A stretch of DNA of 64,000 bases from Aquiflexum balticum DSM 16537 (GTDB taxonomy: Bacteria > Bacteroidota > Bacteroidia > Cytophagales > Cyclobacteriaceae). A program made the translations under genes and the position numbers. The notes beneath the pieces are model-generated. The model had not been told where the DNA came from and did not search any database. It was given only the letters and a program-made list of their open reading frames with translations. The DNA is taken from NCBI RefSeq assembly GCF_900176595.1, contig NZ_LT838813.1, positions 1,302,001-1,366,000 of the forward strand, in the 5' to 3' direction. The stretch's first letter is position 1. Every line of letters begins with the position of its first letter. Positions 53,099-63,148 of this stretch are shown piece after piece.

Positions 53099-53836
53099 AT
53101 GAAGGAATTACTAGACAAAAATAAAATCCCCCAACACATAGCAGTTATCATGGATGGCAACGGCCGATGGGCTCAGAAAAAGGGCGCCATGAGAATTTTT
53201 GGACATAAAAATGCCATCACTGCAGTACGGGAAACTATCGAAGGAGCAGCAGAATTAGGTCTCAAATACCTGACTTTATATGCTTTTTCCACAGAGAACT
53301 GGTCAAGGCCACAGGATGAAATCAATGCCTTAATGGAGCTTTTGGTAGATACAATCACCAAGGAAGTTCCCAATATGATGGAAAACAACATCAGGTTGGT
53401 GACTATAGGGCAATTACCCAGCCTTCCTATTGGATGCCAGAAAAAACTTCAGGAAACCAAGGAATTGACTGCAAAGAATACCGGTCTTACTGTTGTACTG
53501 GCAATCAGCTACAGTGGAAGATGGGAAATAGAGGAGGCGCTCAAAGCCATTGTCAAAAAAGTAGTGGACAAAGAATTAAGTATTGAAGAAATAACGCAGG
53601 AAGTAATTTCGGCGAATTTGAATACCAAAGATATTCCTGATCCTGAATTATTGATCAGGACCAGTGGAGAAATTAGAATCAGTAATTTTCTCCTGTGGCA
53701 ATTGGCCTACACTGAACTGTATTTTACAGAGGTATTATGGCCGGATTTTAGAAAAGAGCATTTGATAGAAGCCATTCTTGATTATCAGAAAAGAGAAAGG
53801 CGGTTTGGTAAAACAGGTGCTCAGATTAAAACATGA
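53099..53836 (+). CDS. uppS: Undecaprenyl diphosphate synthase (isoprenyl transferase)
   Basis: A 245-residue cis-prenyltransferase making the C55 lipid carrier for cell-wall synthesis. HIAVIMDGNGRWAQKKG (about 14-30) has the catalytic Asp. FSTENWSRP (about 65-73) and LLIRTSGEIRISNFLLWQLA (about 184-203) are the substrate and diphosphate motifs. The stop overlaps the next start by 4 nt. Confidence 0.97.
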   Translation: MKELLDKNKIPQHIAVIMDGNGRWAQKKGAMRIFGHKNAITAVRETIEGAAELGLKYLTLYAFSTENWSRPQDEINALMELLVDTITKEVPNMMENNIRLVTIGQLPSLPIGCQKKLQETKELTAKNTGLTVVLAISYSGRWEIEEALKAIVKKVVDKELSIEEITQEVISANLNTKDIPDPELLIRTSGEIRISNFLLWQLAYTELYFTEVLWPDFRKEHLIEAILDYQKRERRFGKTGAQIKT

Positions 53837-56553
53837 TTTTGATGAAAAAAATTATCAGTATCCTTTGCCTCCTGATTTTGGCAGGTAGTGTCCAGGCCCA
53901 GATCCGTTTGGGGCAAAGCCGCTATACGCCATCAAGGCCTGTGGATATTTTAGAGTTGAATTATTCCAAACCGGCAAAATACAGGATAGCAGAAATAAAA
54001 GCCGTTGGTTTGGCTACCCTTGATGAGGTGGCGATCATTTCGTTGTCCGGACTGAGAGTGGATGATGTCATTTCCGTACCGGGTGATAATATATCCAATG
54101 CATTGAAGCGTCTTTGGGGACAAGGTATCATCGGTGACGTGAAGATTTTGGTAACCAAAATTGAAGGTGATGATATTTACCTGCTTCTTGAATTGACTGA
54201 AAGACCAAGATTCAGCAGAGTGGAATTCAGTGGAGTCAACAAAACCCAAGAAGGAGAACTAAAAGAAAAAATAAAAATCAGGGGAAGAGTTGTCAGAGAT
54301 GACGTTTTGAATACCTCTGAACGCAATATCAAGCAGTATTTCATGGATAAGGGATATCTGAATACTGAAGTGAAAGTCATCCAGGAAAGGGATACCACCC
54401 TTCCCAACAGCGTTAAGTTAAGGTTTGATGTTGTCCAAAACACCAAAGTCAAGATCAATGAAGTAAAAATCTATGGGAATGAAGAAATCCCAGACAGCAA
54501 AATTAAAGGCAAACTTAAGGGAACCAAAGAACATCCCAGAATGCATTTTGCTCGGGATGTAAGCTCCAGAATCACCAATACCACTCCCAAATCAGCTAAA
54601 GAAGCTGTTTTATACCGCAATCCTGTGTCTGATGAAGCGGTGAAAGAATATATCAATAAAAATTTCAAGCTTAATTTTTTCAGTGGATCCAAATTTGTTG
54701 CCAAGGATTTTAGGGAGGACAAAGAAAGTGTAGTAGCTTATTACAATTCGAAGGGATATAGAGATGCAGAAATCCTGTTAGATTCAGTCTATCGTTTTTC
54801 GGACAATACTGTCAATGTTGACATTTCTCTTGAAGAGGGTGATAAATATTATTACAGGAACATCACCTTTGTTGGAAATTACCTGCATCAAGCCCCGGTT
54901 TTGTTGGCAAGATTGGGAATTCAAAAAGGAGATGTTTATAACAAGGAAAAACTGGAAAAAAGATTGAATTATGACCCTCAAAGAGGAGATGATGTCAGTT
55001 CTCTCTATCAGGACAACGGTTACCTTTTCTTCCAGATAGACCCGGTTGAAATCCAGGTTCAAGGTGATTCCATAGATATTGAAATGAGAATTTTTGAAGG
55101 ACCTCAAGTGACGGTAAATTCTGTTTCCATCCAGGGTAATGAAAGAACCTCAGACCACGTCGTCATGCGTGAAATCAGAATCTTGCCGGGACAAAAATTC
55201 AACAGAAGCCTCTTGGTAAGAACCATCCGGGAATTGTCCCAACTAGGCTATTTCAATCCTGAAAATATCGAGCCTGATATGAAGCCCAATTATGAGGATG
55301 CAACAGTCGATATCACATTCAAGCTTGAGGAACGGCCGAATGATCAGATTGAACTTTCTGGAGGATGGGGCGGATTCATGGGTTTTGTTGGGACCGTAGG
55401 TTTGGTCTTCAATAATTTCTCGCTCAAGAATATAGGCAATTTCGAAAAATGGAGGCCACTACCTGTAGGCGATGGCCAACGACTTTCACTTAGGGTCCAG
55501 GCTAGTGGTCGTCAATTCCAAAACTACAGTGTTTCTTTGACAGAACCTTGGTTTGGAGGAAGAAAACCAAATGCACTGAGTTTCAGCTTAAACCGATCTG
55601 TTCAGCGCCAGATTGATTTCCGGAATACAACTAATCCAGGTCAGGAAATAGGTTTTTTCAAAATTACCGGGGCGACCATTGGTCTTTCTAAAAGAGTTAC
55701 ATGGCCTGATGATTATTTCATGGTGAGTACGGCCCTGACCTATCAAAATTATGAATTTCTGGAATTCGGTAGATCTTTTGGTCTGAGTTTCGCCAGTGGA
55801 AGGCTTAACAGCATAGCCCTGAACACAACGATTGCCAGAAACAACATTGATAATCCGATCTATCCCAGACAAGGCTCAAATATCTCCTTGGTGACTTCAT
55901 TGACTCCACCTTATGCCTCATTGAACCCAAACATTGACAGAGAATCACCGGATGAAGAAAAATTCAAATGGTTGGAGTATCATAAATGGATGTTTGATGC
56001 ATCTTTCTTTTCACCCCTCTTTGGTTCATCAAAATTTGTGGCAAGCGCCAGGGCACATATGGGCTTCCTCGGGTCTTATGGAGACAGAATAGGTATTATC
56101 CCATTGGAAAGGTTTGTAATGGGAGGAGATGGGATGAACATGAACAATTTTGCATTGGGTCAGGAAATCATTGGTCTTAGGGGTTATGAAAACCAAATCA
56201 TTACACCTGGTAGAGATACCAGAAATGATCCGAATTCAACCGAAGGATATGGGGGTATTGTTTATAACAAATATGTGATGGAATTAAGATTCTTGGTATC
56301 TCCAAATCCATCAGCTACAATATTCCTATTGACCTTCGCTGAAGCAGGAAACAACTGGGGATCATATGCGGAGTTTAACCCGTATAACCTCAAGAAGTCT
56401 GCAGGATTTGGGGCCAGAATATTTATGCCTGCATTTGGTCTGCTTGGATTGGATTGGGGATATGGGTTTGACGAGATCCCAACTTTGCAAAACCCTAATC
56501 CCGGACCAAGTGGCGCTCAATTCCATTTTACCATTGGCCAACAATTTAGATAA
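53833..56553 (+). CDS. bamA: Outer membrane protein assembly factor BamA
   Basis: A 906-residue Omp85 protein inserting beta-barrel proteins into the outer membrane. A signal peptide (about 1-22, ending SVQA) is followed by five POTRA domains (about 50-500; e.g. VEFSGVNKTQEGELKEKI, VSIQGNERTSDHVVMREIRI) and a C-terminal barrel. The barrel's conserved VMGGDGMN (RGF-region neighbour) and GLRGYENQII motifs stand near residues 760-780. The start overlaps uppS by 4 nt (ATGA); an ATG nine bases on is an alternative. Two OmpH/Skp chaperones follow. Confidence 0.96.
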   Translation: MILMKKIISILCLLILAGSVQAQIRLGQSRYTPSRPVDILELNYSKPAKYRIAEIKAVGLATLDEVAIISLSGLRVDDVISVPGDNISNALKRLWGQGIIGDVKILVTKIEGDDIYLLLELTERPRFSRVEFSGVNKTQEGELKEKIKIRGRVVRDDVLNTSERNIKQYFMDKGYLNTEVKVIQERDTTLPNSVKLRFDVVQNTKVKINEVKIYGNEEIPDSKIKGKLKGTKEHPRMHFARDVSSRITNTTPKSAKEAVLYRNPVSDEAVKEYINKNFKLNFFSGSKFVAKDFREDKESVVAYYNSKGYRDAEILLDSVYRFSDNTVNVDISLEEGDKYYYRNITFVGNYLHQAPVLLARLGIQKGDVYNKEKLEKRLNYDPQRGDDVSSLYQDNGYLFFQIDPVEIQVQGDSIDIEMRIFEGPQVTVNSVSIQGNERTSDHVVMREIRILPGQKFNRSLLVRTIRELSQLGYFNPENIEPDMKPNYEDATVDITFKLEERPNDQIELSGGWGGFMGFVGTVGLVFNNFSLKNIGNFEKWRPLPVGDGQRLSLRVQASGRQFQNYSVSLTEPWFGGRKPNALSFSLNRSVQRQIDFRNTTNPGQEIGFFKITGATIGLSKRVTWPDDYFMVSTALTYQNYEFLEFGRSFGLSFASGRLNSIALNTTIARNNIDNPIYPRQGSNISLVTSLTPPYASLNPNIDRESPDEEKFKWLEYHKWMFDASFFSPLFGSSKFVASARAHMGFLGSYGDRIGIIPLERFVMGGDGMNMNNFALGQEIIGLRGYENQIITPGRDTRNDPNSTEGYGGIVYNKYVMELRFLVSPNPSATIFLLTFAEAGNNWGSYAEFNPYNLKKSAGFGARIFMPAFGLLGLDWGYGFDEIPTLQNPNPGPSGAQFHFTIGQQFR

Positions 56554-56555
56554 AG

Positions 56556-57089
56556 ATGGAAAGACGGAATATATTATTATTTTTGCTCCTTCTAAGCAGC
56601 ACAGCTTTCATTGGAAATCCGGTAACAGCTCAAAAGTTTGGATACATCGATTCAGAATTTCTATTAAACAAGCATCCTGATTATAAAGTAGTTCAATCTG
56701 AATTAGAGGCACTGAGCACGCAATGGAAAAAAGAGGCACAGCAATTGGAGAAAGAAATAAAGGATATGTATGCAAGTCTTCAGGCAGAGGAAGTATTACT
56801 GACTGAGGAGATGTATCAGGATAAATTAAATACAATCAAAGAAAAACAAAAAGAAGCAGTTGCGTTCAATAACAGGGTATTTGGAGTCAATGGTCAGTAT
56901 TACCAAAAACAAGCTGAATTGCTTCAACCGCTTCAATCCAAAATATACGATGCTATCGACCGTGTATGTAAGCGAAATAACCTTGCCATGTTGTTTGACA
57001 AAGCAGCAGGCCCATTAATGATTTATACAGACCCAAGACATGATTATTCGGAATTTGTTTTGGAAGAATTAGGATTAGAAAACAAGTAA
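56556..57089 (+). CDS. OmpH/Skp-family periplasmic chaperone (first copy)
   Basis: A 177-residue protein with a signal peptide ending TAQ (about 25) and mature start KFGYIDSEFLLNKHPDY, the Skp start. A long charged coiled-coil (about 45-105) follows, then the C-terminal strand part. Skp binds unfolded outer-membrane proteins in transit to BamA. It begins 2 bp after bamA. Clear, though more divergent than the next copy. Confidence 0.9.
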   Translation: MERRNILLFLLLLSSTAFIGNPVTAQKFGYIDSEFLLNKHPDYKVVQSELEALSTQWKKEAQQLEKEIKDMYASLQAEEVLLTEEMYQDKLNTIKEKQKEAVAFNNRVFGVNGQYYQKQAELLQPLQSKIYDAIDRVCKRNNLAMLFDKAAGPLMIYTDPRHDYSEFVLEELGLENK

Positions 57090-57105
57090 ATTAAATAAGA
57101 ACAAA

Positions 57106-57651
57106 ATGATGAAAATTAAAGTTATCCTTTCCGCAATAGCTTTGTTTTGCGTGGGATTTGTAGCCCAAGCCCAAGAATTGAAAATTGGTTATACCAATGT
57201 GGAGTTGTTGATGGATCTGATGCCGGAAATGGAGCAAATAGCTGCCGACATTCAGGATTATCAATCTCAGCTTCAGACCAATATCCAGACAAAGGCCCAG
57301 GATTTCCAAAGAAAGGTTCAGGCATACCAGCAGGCAGCCCCAACCATGACTGAGGATGCAAGAGCTGCAAAAGAACAAGAGCTTCAAAAGTTGCAGCAGG
57401 AACTGCAAAAGTATGAGCAGGATGCCCAGACCTCTTATCAAAGGAAACTCGGCGAATTATTGGAGCCAGTACAGCAGAAGGTGTTCAACGCCATCAACGC
57501 TGTAGCTGCAGAGAACAACTACACCCATGTTTTCTCTGAGTCAGCAGGTCAATCCCCAATTTTGTTGTACACCAAAGACGAAGACAAGTTCACTGAATTG
57601 GTATTGGCCAAATTGGGAATCCAACTTCCTGCCCAAAATCCAAGTAATTAA
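57106..57651 (+). CDS. OmpH/Skp-family periplasmic chaperone (second copy)
   Basis: A 181-residue protein with a signal peptide ending AQAQ (about 22) and mature start ELKIGYTNVELLMDLMPEM. A Gln-rich coiled coil spans about 40-110, and the C-terminal part ILLYTKDEDKFTELVLAKLG is shared in pattern with the first copy. Tandem duplication is typical for this locus in Bacteroidota. It is followed by a strong terminator and ends the bamA operon. Confidence 0.92.
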   Translation: MMKIKVILSAIALFCVGFVAQAQELKIGYTNVELLMDLMPEMEQIAADIQDYQSQLQTNIQTKAQDFQRKVQAYQQAAPTMTEDARAAKEQELQKLQQELQKYEQDAQTSYQRKLGELLEPVQQKVFNAINAVAAENNYTHVFSESAGQSPILLYTKDEDKFTELVLAKLGIQLPAQNPSN

Positions 57652-57675
57652 TAACACTGAAATCTATTAGATTTT

Positions 57676-57708
57676 AAAGCCTGCATCTTAGGAAGCAGGC
57701 TTTTTTTT
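57676..57708 (+). terminator. Terminator of the bamA-ompH operon
   Basis: AAAGCCTGC (57676-57684) pairs with GCAGGCTTT (57695-57703), followed by a run of T. Confidence 0.92.
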
Positions 57709-57769
57709 GTGATTAAAGTGACAGAACTATTTAAGGAAATAAATTGTCAAAGAAGATATTCGGACTTTT

Positions 57770-58078
57770 ATGGCAAAGAAAAAATTCAAGGAAATTGTAC
57801 AGCAATCAGATGACGCTATTCTAGTGGATTTCTATGCTGATTGGTGTGGCCCTTGTCAGACTATGAACCCTGTTTTGGAGCAGGTTGTCGGTGAATTGGC
57901 AGGCAAAATCAAGCTTTATAAACTGAATGTAGACCGAAACCCCCAGGTCAGTCTACAATTTGGGGTGAGGTCAATTCCCCATTATATTCTTTTCAAAAAA
58001 GGCAAGATACTCTGGAGAAAAGGAGGAGTGATGACCAAGCGTGAGCTTTTGCAGGTCATGAAAGGTTTTACGGGGTAA
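57770..58078 (+). CDS. Thioredoxin
   Basis: A 102-residue thioredoxin without signal peptide, so cytoplasmic. The active site is WCGPC (Cys26, Cys29), preceded by ILVDFYAD. VRSIPHYILFKKGK has the cis-Pro. It has fewer N-terminal residues than E. coli Trx (108) but is complete. Monocistronic and convergent with the DUF2784 gene, 3 bp between stops. Confidence 0.92.
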   Translation: MAKKKFKEIVQQSDDAILVDFYADWCGPCQTMNPVLEQVVGELAGKIKLYKLNVDRNPQVSLQFGVRSIPHYILFKKGKILWRKGGVMTKRELLQVMKGFTG

Positions 58079-58081
58079 ATT

Positions 58082-58459
58082 TTACGGATTTTTTCTTGGG
58101 AAGAAATTTACTTTGATAGAAATAAAGAAAGCCAACAATGCCAGTGATAAGGTCATGGTATCCACTAGATTTGGATCAAAATCCAAGCCGGATAGTCTTT
58201 TGATGATAAAGGTGATGTAGGAATTTGGAAGGTCTGTCCGGCCTAAATTCCTTAAAATATCCCAATGCCAGTCAGTCAAAGGACAATAACCCCAACCATA
58301 CCAGATTCCCAAAATTACCCAAGAAGCCAAAGTCAGTGAGATAGTCACAAAATGCCACTTTCGTAAGGGCTTCCAGATCCAGGCAAACAGATTGAAAAGG
58401 ATCAACAGCGTATGAAAAACGGTGAATAAGATATCAGCTACTTGAAGCATTGTGGGCAA
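58082..58459 (-). CDS. DUF2784-family membrane protein
   Basis: A 125-residue protein with three or four hydrophobic helices. GYCPLTDWHWDIL (about 56-69) with the Cys-Pro-Leu-Thr-Asp-Trp-Trp/His-like motif is the DUF2784 hallmark. Function unknown. A start at the fourth codon (ATG at 58450) is equally possible. It overlaps nothing but lies 88 bp downstream of the large membrane-protein gene. Confidence 0.8.
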   Translation of the reverse strand: MPTMLQVADILFTVFHTLLILFNLFAWIWKPLRKWHFVTISLTLASWVILGIWYGWGYCPLTDWHWDILRNLGRTDLPNSYITFIIKRLSGLDFDPNLVDTMTLSLALLAFFISIKVNFFPRKNP

Positions 58460-58547
58460 AGTCTATTTTTCTGAAGACAACATTGATAGCCTTAGTGCCA
58501 ACAAGGGGTGCCGGCAGCTTTTTCTATTTCATAAAGTTAATTTACTT

Positions 58548-61500
58548 TTAACTTTTACTCTTTCCCAAGGATGGAAGGGAATTTCTGATCAATGAATAAA
58601 TACCTCCCAATGCCCCTGTGATACCCGCGACAAAAGTAGATGCTTGATCTAGGAAATTTTTGTCAAAATAGCTGATCAAAGCCACTGATAACAGGATAAA
58701 ACTGAAAACGGCTATTTGAATGGAACTTGCGTTTCCATTCTTTTCTTCATCTCTTTTGAAGGCTTGAATTTCCTCCTCTGTGACATTGTTCAATATAAAA
58801 ATTCTAAAGTGTTTATCGAACAATATCGGAAACAATTCCGAGGATTCGCCCCCATCCAATATTCCCCTTGGTACCAATATTCCTTTTTGGATCAATTCTG
58901 TGATCACAGGTTTATTGGTGAAATTGAAAAATCCTTCCTGACTGAAATAATAACAGATTTTTTTCTCCTCAAAGCTCATCTCAGACCAAATATTATAAAA
59001 ATATGCTTTTCTTGACCGGATAAGAATGCTGGCTTTTTCATCGTTGGGAGTTTTGACTTTCAGATAAGGGTCAAGTTCTATAGGTATATATTCGAAATGG
59101 AAAGAACTAAATAACTCGGAAAAAACCATTTTTTGATGTGGGTCCTTGATTTGATAGAGCAATTGTTTCCATGAAAAGCCCGAAGAGAAGACCAAATAAA
59201 TATTTTCATTTACAGCTTTGATAAAATGAGGCAATCTTTCAAGTAGTAACAAAGGGTCAGGTAGACAATGGACATTTTTGATGATCCAGATATTTTTTGC
59301 CCCAAGATCCGGTGTGATTGATTCACCCCATTTTAAATCAGGGTTAGAGGTGCAATCGGTTATTTCATGATTTCCAAGGTCAATGAGATTCTGAATCCAT
59401 TTGGGATAGTTTTCTGAATCAATTCCACACAAAAATACTTTTTGATTAAGGGTAGAGGTATTGGGATTTTGGTGATGGTACAAAAATCCTTCAAAATCCA
59501 AGAAGTATATTTTTTTGGTGAGCGTATATACCATCCAAATAAACAAAGCGAGAATCAATAGAAATGCTATCGTCACGGATATAAACAATAGCATGCTTTC
59601 TTTTAACTTTTGGATAGGTTTGAACAGCGTGGCGGGATCGATTAATTTAAAATGTGCCAATTTAGGTTGCATCAAACTACGGTCAGTATAAATAAAGGCT
59701 TTAACCTGAGAGGCATTTTGATCGGTAAGGTTTCCAAAAAAGAGCCTTCTACCTTCGTCATAGGTATTCCAAAAAATATCAGGAATATCTTTATAATTCT
59801 CAGCTTTTTTTTGAGGTTCCCAATTTTTGGATTCAAATTGATGGACTTTGGAATAGATGATATATCCGGGTACAAAGCCTATCATAAATATCCACATGAT
59901 AAAAAAACTGGTATAGGTGTAATGGAAATTAGTTGCCAATGAATTTTGGCTTCCTTGACTTTCGCGGGAAGTTTCGTCTTTCGGTTTGATTTTTATCTCA
60001 TTTTTTTCCGAGATTTTCAACCTTTTTTTGAAAGTATAATAGGAAGAACCTATCACCCAAATGAACAGAATAAAATAGGAAATATAAGGGATAAGTCCTG
60101 CCAGAAACCCAAATGATATGGCAATAACCAACCCCATTATCCAAATGAACCTGCTTATTTCCTGATTTCGGGAATTCTTGATGATCTTCCTGTTTTCCTC
60201 TGCCGAAAGTTGGCTGTTGCTTTTTTGCCAACTTGGCCCCAGCATCATGTAAGTGATGACCTTGAAGTGAAAAGTCGTAATTATGAGGATAGCGAAAATT
60301 CCAAAAAAATTAATGTCAGGGAGGTGATAAAAGTAAATGATAAGGAAAATATATATCACCATAAACCAAATCAAATATTCGAAATTTTTGGCCTTTGATT
60401 TTTTCGGATATAAATAGTTGTAAGCAAATTTCTCAATAGTTTTGTTTTTGGTTTTTGTTTTGTTCAGCTTGTTAGCCAACGAAATTAGTGCCAGCATCAA
60501 AAGGTAAAAGAGTAAAAGAATGGTTGTTTCGAACGTCACCAAAGAGGAATACACATGCTCTAAGTGTTCATCTTTGAGATACAACATCCATAAATCCTGG
60601 TCAAAATGGTGATTTTCCAGCGAAACTTTCTGCAAGTAGCCATTAAATGCGTGGCCATCCAGGTATAATGGGATCATCCATTGAAGGTCTTGGTCTGATG
60701 ATAGGTTGTTATTGATAATGGCTTCCACCTCCTGCCATTTTTTAGCAGAAAGTAGTTGTGATAAACTGTCAGCTGCGACCTTGATCCTTTCACTTTTGTT
60801 GATGATCAGTCCATTTTTTTTAAAAAATAAATATTCCCTTAATGTATCGTATTGGGTTAGCTTCGTGTCCCAGGAAAATGTTATTGCTTCTACCAGATTT
60901 AATGCAGAATCATACCTGCTGATAACAGATTCCTGCTTTGAATTTGCCAGGGAATAGTGTGATCCTATATAATTGATGTCGGATTTCGTTTTGTTGAATT
61001 CTTTAATTTCATTTTTTTCCGAAGGCTTCAAAAAATAGGAATAATAAATGCGGTGTTGAAGAGATCTATAGATCTGATTAAGGGTGTCTAACTTTCCATT
61101 TTGATAAATTGATTCTATGCCCCCCAGTTTGTTTATTCTTATCAGATCATTCGCTGGTCTGACATTTACCTGAGGAAGCAATTTCGTGGCATCGGTATTC
61201 CAATTATTCAATAGACTGGTTTTATCAAAAAGTTTGGCCTGAATACTTTTTCTTATTTCATGCATAGCAACTTCATGATCTTGGTCACTCAAAGGATGGT
61301 GGTTTTTGGAAAATGAAAATCCAAAACCCAGGATAACCATTATGCCTACTAAAGAAAGACCAACACTAAAAACCCCAAAGCGGGTAAGTTTGTCACCCTT
61401 GGTTAAACCCAAAAAGGACAGGATAGGAAGGGAAAAAAGCATGAGTCCCAACAAGAATACAAGAATAGTGAGGTTTGAAAAATCCACCCTCATACCGGCT

Positions 61501-62159
61501 GATTCAAAAGTGTTGGTTTTGATGACACCTACCATATAAAAAGCGAATTTATCGATCACCACCGGAGTGTAATAAATCAGGTGATCTTCATCATTATAGA
61601 TTATTTTTTCTTTGTTTATGGGTAAATGATAAACCTCCTTAAATTCTTTTCCGAAAAGAGGTAATTTCTTTCCAATCTCTGAATTGGGATAGATAATTGA
61701 ATTTACGGAATCGACCAAAAAAACAGATTCAAAGAATTCTTGCTTCTTTATTTTTGAGAAAAGCTGATTTATGTAAATGGTGTCTCGACTGTTTTGAGGA
61801 AAATTTAAAATTAAACCTGAAGACTTTTTAAATTTATTCTGCCAAAAAGTAATATCCCGCACATTTAAAGAATCAAATTGATCGAATCTAAGATAATCAC
61901 AGTTTTCAAGCTTTGTCCAAATACCATTTTCCTCTTTGTAACAATGTTTTAAAAGGTTACGCTTCCTTTCCTCCTGCTCCTTTTGGTTGATAAATGCTTG
62001 AAAAGTCACCTGAAAATTTCCCTTGATCAGTTCCATATTTCGGATAGCTTGTTGGTCAAGCTCCTTTTTGTTGGTATTGGACTGCTGAAAAAGCATAAAA
62101 GCCACAATGATAATGGCTACCATAAATATTCCCCAGATTTTGAAATTCTTGAGTCCCAT
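58548..62159 (-). CDS. Giant multi-TM protein with sensor-like loop and degenerate STAND-like cytoplasmic module
   Basis: A 1203-residue membrane protein. TM helices fall near 8-24, 230-250, 262-283, 546-563, 596-612, 617-640, 671-688, 691-708, 751-769, 857-879, 1146-1163 and 1172-1191. The loop 25-229 looks like an extracytoplasmic Cache-type sensor; 284-545 is a second large soluble loop. After the TM at 857-879, residues 900-1030 resemble a P-loop NTPase without Walker A (VFLCGIDSENYPKW) and with a weak Walker B (NIWIIKNVH). A winged-helix-like segment follows (1055-1125: MSFEEKKICYYFSQEGFFNF). The terminal TM pair resembles the end of some STAND-type bacterial proteins. Domain calls are inferred; function unknown. 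Confidence 0.6.
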   Translation of the reverse strand: MGLKNFKIWGIFMVAIIIVAFMLFQQSNTNKKELDQQAIRNMELIKGNFQVTFQAFINQKEQEERKRNLLKHCYKEENGIWTKLENCDYLRFDQFDSLNVRDITFWQNKFKKSSGLILNFPQNSRDTIYINQLFSKIKKQEFFESVFLVDSVNSIIYPNSEIGKKLPLFGKEFKEVYHLPINKEKIIYNDEDHLIYYTPVVIDKFAFYMVGVIKTNTFESAGMRVDFSNLTILVFLLGLMLFSLPILSFLGLTKGDKLTRFGVFSVGLSLVGIMVILGFGFSFSKNHHPLSDQDHEVAMHEIRKSIQAKLFDKTSLLNNWNTDATKLLPQVNVRPANDLIRINKLGGIESIYQNGKLDTLNQIYRSLQHRIYYSYFLKPSEKNEIKEFNKTKSDINYIGSHYSLANSKQESVISRYDSALNLVEAITFSWDTKLTQYDTLREYLFFKKNGLIINKSERIKVAADSLSQLLSAKKWQEVEAIINNNLSSDQDLQWMIPLYLDGHAFNGYLQKVSLENHHFDQDLWMLYLKDEHLEHVYSSLVTFETTILLLFYLLMLALISLANKLNKTKTKNKTIEKFAYNYLYPKKSKAKNFEYLIWFMVIYIFLIIYFYHLPDINFFGIFAILIITTFHFKVITYMMLGPSWQKSNSQLSAEENRKIIKNSRNQEISRFIWIMGLVIAISFGFLAGLIPYISYFILFIWVIGSSYYTFKKRLKISEKNEIKIKPKDETSRESQGSQNSLATNFHYTYTSFFIMWIFMIGFVPGYIIYSKVHQFESKNWEPQKKAENYKDIPDIFWNTYDEGRRLFFGNLTDQNASQVKAFIYTDRSLMQPKLAHFKLIDPATLFKPIQKLKESMLLFISVTIAFLLILALFIWMVYTLTKKIYFLDFEGFLYHHQNPNTSTLNQKVFLCGIDSENYPKWIQNLIDLGNHEITDCTSNPDLKWGESITPDLGAKNIWIIKNVHCLPDPLLLLERLPHFIKAVNENIYLVFSSGFSWKQLLYQIKDPHQKMVFSELFSSFHFEYIPIELDPYLKVKTPNDEKASILIRSRKAYFYNIWSEMSFEEKKICYYFSQEGFFNFTNKPVITELIQKGILVPRGILDGGESSELFPILFDKHFRIFILNNVTEEEIQAFKRDEEKNGNASSIQIAVFSFILLSVALISYFDKNFLDQASTFVAGITGALGGIYSLIRNSLPSLGKSKS

Positions 62160-62535
62160 AAAAATATTGATTTAAAAATTCAATTAAATATACAAAAACT
62201 GCTGTATATCAAAAAGATATGAAAACGAAATATCACAAGTCCATTCTTTATGCCTCCATTTTCGGATGATATATTTTATTCATTAGTACTTGGAAGAATG
62301 GGATCCTGTTTTGTTCAGGTCTTTTTTCTTGAATTTATTATATTTAAAAAATACAATTTTTATTTTATTTTTTGCGCTTAACCCTATCAATTTCAGTCAT
62401 TTCAATCAAAAAGTATATTTTTTTGATACTGATTTTTGTTAATCTCATTTTATACAGGCATATTTATTGCTCTCGCAACAAAAGTTCTGAATAGTCAAGA
62501 ATTGATTACGCATAGATTTAAAACTATCTATTTAA
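62160..62535. other. AT-rich intergenic region between divergent genes
   Basis: About 375 bp of strongly AT-rich DNA. It must hold both divergent promoters, but no clear TTTG/TAnnTTTG pair was found. A 63-codon ORF overlapping its end reads as a shadow of the next gene. No RNA gene or repeat seen. Confidence 0.4.
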
Positions 62536-63129
62536 ATGAAAAAAAATCTTATCTCGCTCTTTCTGGTAATATTATTAGGGTTTCAAGTCTCTGCACAGGA
62601 GGCCACAGAAACAGGTTCTTTAAATGAAGGAACCATCACCAGTCAATTTGATTATCTAAATAGGGTATCCAATAATTACCAGGATTACAAAGTCGTTAAA
62701 AAGACCAATCTCGAAAAAATCCGTTCCAATGTTCTTGATTCTCTGAATGTTTTCAAAAATCAATTGGTCACTGTCAATCAGGAATTGAGTACAAGACAGT
62801 CCAAGATCGGAGAGTTGGAAAAACAAGTATCCGAAACCAATAAACAATTGGAAATAGCTGAAGCGGCTAGGGATAATTTTGAGTTTTTGGGAATGGCCAT
62901 CCATAAATCAGCCTATGTTACCATGATGTGGACCATCGTTGGAATTTTGACTGCTGCTTTTCTTTTCTTTTTATTCAGGTATAGCCAAAGTCACAGGGTG
63001 ATATCCCGAGCCAAAAAGGACCTGGCTGAAACGATTGAAGAATTTGAACAGCATCGTAAAAATACCCTTGAAAGAGAAAGGAAATTAAAGAGAGAATTGG
63101 TGGATGCCATGAATGGAAGAATACATTGA
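62536..63129 (+). CDS. Exported coiled-coil protein with one TM helix
   Basis: A 197-residue protein with a signal peptide ending VSAQ (about 20). A long coiled coil runs about 60-115 (ELSTRQSKIGELEKQVSETN), then a TM helix (about 129-148), and a charged cytoplasmic helix (about 150-190). No family recognised; patterns like this occur in Bacteroidota envelope proteins. Divergent from the 1203-residue gene and convergent with the small gene beyond, sharing a terminator. Confidence 0.7.
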   Translation: MKKNLISLFLVILLGFQVSAQEATETGSLNEGTITSQFDYLNRVSNNYQDYKVVKKTNLEKIRSNVLDSLNVFKNQLVTVNQELSTRQSKIGELEKQVSETNKQLEIAEAARDNFEFLGMAIHKSAYVTMMWTIVGILTAAFLFFLFRYSQSHRVISRAKKDLAETIEEFEQHRKNTLERERKLKRELVDAMNGRIH

Positions 63130-63148
63130 AATACCTGACGTTTTATAT

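Noticed and set aside
53833-56553. Frameshift or gene break in bamA
   Set aside because: POTRA and barrel order and length are complete; no evidence of disruption.
58533-58555. Hairpin AAAGTTAA/TTAACTTT at the end of the 1203-residue gene as a terminator
   Set aside because: The stem is all A/T apart from one G-C pair, overlaps the stop codon and lacks a clear U-tract on the minus strand.
62436-62627. 63-codon plus-strand ORF overlapping the start of the coiled-coil protein
   Set aside because: It runs out of frame across the start of a gene with a clear signal peptide, and its composition looks like shadow reading.
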